Below are positions 62,636-64,000 of a DNA stretch of 64,000 nt, piece after piece. A program made the position numbers and the translations under genes. The notes beneath the pieces are model-generated. The model searched no databases. It was given only the letters and a program-made list of their open reading frames with translations, and was not told the origin of the DNA. This DNA comes from Streptomyces sp. F63 (GTDB lineage: Bacteria > Actinomycetota > Actinomycetes > Streptomycetales > Streptomycetaceae), in NCBI RefSeq assembly GCF_018070345.1, contig NZ_JAGPXX010000005.1, positions 62,001 to 126,000 of the forward strand, in the 5' to 3' direction. Position 1 is the first letter of the stretch, and each line of letters starts with the position of its first letter.

Positions 62636-64000
62636 TCAGACCGCCTGCGGAGCCCCGGCGGAATCGGGCAGTTCGACGGCCAGCCGGTCGGTGACCCGGA
62701 GGACTTCCGCCACGGAGCCGAATTCACGGGCGGCGTGGTCGACGGTCTTCCGGAGCCGGGTGTGCACGCGCTCGGAGCGGACCCGCCGGGCGACTCCCAG
62801 CGCCCGTTCGGCGAGCACCGCCGATTGTTCCGGCTCTCTTTTGAGCAGATGAACGGTGGCCATGCCAATCAGATTGAGCGCATAGGAGCGCCGGTGTTCT
62901 GTGTCCTGACCGAAAAGCTCCACGGCTCGCTCCATCAGGGGTTCGGCCAGTGAGGCGTAGGCCGGACTGCGGCCGGCCGCATAGGCCAGATCACGGTAGG
63001 AGTGGGCGTTCTCACCGTTCAGTTCGGCCTCGGAGAAGAAGCGGATCCAGTCCGGATCGCCGTCACCCGGGGCCGCCTCGGCGAAGGTCTCCTCGGCCAT
63101 CCGCACGGCGCGTTTGCACTTGGCGGGGGCTCCCATGTTGGCGTAGGCGCGGGCCTCCATCGCATACAGCATGGCCTGGGTCCGCGCGGTGGAGCAGTCC
63201 CGGCTGCCGTACTGCGCGAGATGGACCAGTTCCAGCCCGTCGTCCGGCCGTCCCAGATGGATCATCTGCCGACCCATATTGGCGAGGATGTACGACCCCA
63301 GGGGCTTGTCGCCCGCCTCCTTGGCGGCGTGCAGCGCCAGCACGAAGTACTTCTGGGCGGTGGGCTGGAGACCGATGTCATAGCTCATCCAGCCCGCCAG
63401 TTCGGCGAGTTCGGCCGCGACACCGAACAGTCTGCGGGCGACGGGCGCCGGATGCGGTTCGTGCAGGAGATCGGTGACCTCGTGCAGCTGGCCGACGACC
63501 GCCTTGCGGCGCAGTCCGCCACCGCACTGCGCGTCCCACTGCCGGAACATCCTGGTCGCGGTCTCCAGCAGGTCCAGCTCCGGCCCGGACAGCCCGGCCG
63601 GGGCCCGTCCGGAGCGGTCCGCCACCGGCACCGCCGCCTCGGCCGGCCGGCCGGCCGGGGCGGGCACCAGCCAGCGCTGCAGCGGCTCGACGAGGGAGGG
63701 GCCCGCGGCCAGCGTCAGGGAGCTGCCGAGGAACCCCCGCCGGGCCAGCATGAGATCACTGCGGGAGAACTCGCTGATCAGCGCGGCCGTGCGGGGCCCG
63801 CTCCAGGGCAGGTCCACCACTGATTCCGACGGGGAGGGATGCGGGGTGCGCAGCCCCAGATCCTCGGCCGAGACCACGCAGCCGAAGCGCTCGGAGAACA
63901 GCTCGGAGAGGATGCGCGGAATGGGCTCGCGCGGCTGCTCCCCGTCCAGCCAACGGCGCACCCGGGAGGTGTCGGTGCTGATGTGGTGGGCGCCCAGCTG
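62636..64000 (-). CDS. nsdA: NsdA-like developmental/antibiotic regulator, N-terminus cut by window edge
   Basis: A 454-codon piece of a cytoplasmic regulatory protein, open at the right edge. Beginning with QLGAHHISTDTSRVRRWLDG, it continues with ELFSERFGCVVSAEDLGL, LARRGFLGSSLTLAAGPSLV, then TPR-like helices (AQKYFVLALHAAKEAGDKPL, ANMGRQMIHLGRPDDGLELV, AYANMGAPAKCKRAVRMAEE). Position beside amtB and sequence fit NsdA (SCO5582 as I recall), which represses sporulation and antibiotic production in S. coelicolor. No own DNA-binding motif can be stated from this piece. Confidence 0.85.
   Translation of the reverse strand, partial: QLGAHHISTDTSRVRRWLDGEQPREPIPRILSELFSERFGCVVSAEDLGLRTPHPSPSESVVDLPWSGPRTAALISEFSRSDLMLARRGFLGSSLTLAAGPSLVEPLQRWLVPAPAGRPAEAAVPVADRSGRAPAGLSGPELDLLETATRMFRQWDAQCGGGLRRKAVVGQLHEVTDLLHEPHPAPVARRLFGVAAELAELAGWMSYDIGLQPTAQKYFVLALHAAKEAGDKPLGSYILANMGRQMIHLGRPDDGLELVHLAQYGSRDCSTARTQAMLYAMEARAYANMGAPAKCKRAVRMAEETFAEAAPGDGDPDWIRFFSEAELNGENAHSYRDLAYAAGRSPAYASLAEPLMERAVELFGQDTEHRRSYALNLIGMATVHLLKREPEQSAVLAERALGVARRVRSERVHTRLRKTVDHAAREFGSVAEVLRVTDRLAVELPDSAGAPQAV

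Overview
The window is from a high-GC actinomycete, almost certainly a Streptomyces. Coding frames have the near-total G/C third positions of that genus, GTG starts are frequent, and the genes include whiG, an nsdA-like gene, four adjacent signal peptidase genes and a PII operon led by amtB. From memory, the order matches the S. coelicolor core segment from about SCO5582 to SCO5680, read here in reverse. No rRNA, tRNA, CRISPR array or intact transposon was seen.

Left part (1-15,000): an acyl-CoA dehydrogenase cut by the window edge, then a carbohydrate locus. It has a LacI-type regulator, a Tat-secreted GH12 endoglucanase, a GH42 beta-galactosidase, a CUT1 sugar ABC transporter without its own ATPase, and a divergent GH3 beta-glucosidase. 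Four copies of a palindrome centred on GAAGCGCTTC flank the promoters and tie the locus into one regulon. The enzyme set fits xyloglucan or a related decorated beta-glucan: GH12 cuts outside, the transporter imports, and GH42 and GH3 finish inside. A GH31 gene, the expected alpha-xylosidase, is present only as a 5' fragment fused to a scar made of two other truncated genes (a DUF5753 regulator and an ATP-binding anti-sigma-like protein).

Middle part (15,000-34,770): amine and GABA catabolism (two aldehyde dehydrogenases, a PucR regulator, gabT), a TraG/VirD4-like membrane ATPase, a PAP2 phosphatase, an adenosine-deaminase-family enzyme that may be the aminofutalosine deaminase of menaquinone synthesis, a Uma2 protein, a 35-residue membrane protein, an ABC export pair with a degenerate ATPase signature, and thiBPQ under a TPP riboswitch.

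Right part (34,770-64,000): conserved housekeeping genes, nearly all on the minus strand. They are rlmN, cdsA-frr-pyrH, tsf-rpsB, a divergent M23 protein, a TetR regulator, whiG, dprA-comM-yraN, DUF2469, a NUDIX gene, sipZ-sipY-sipX-sipW, rplS, trmD-rimM, khpA-rpsP, a SprT-like protein, a divergent methyltransferase, ffh, glnD-glnK-amtB and an nsdA-like gene cut by the right edge. Readable regulatory signals include a GlnR-type operator before amtB, strong hairpins at rpsB/tsf, cdsA/rlmN and khpA/rimM, and a bipartite DnaA-box-like element that occurs twice, before the M23 gene and before yraN-comM-dprA.

Starts were set by reading frame, ribosome binding site and overlap with neighbours; doubtful ones are flagged. 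Family calls come from motifs read by eye, without database searches.
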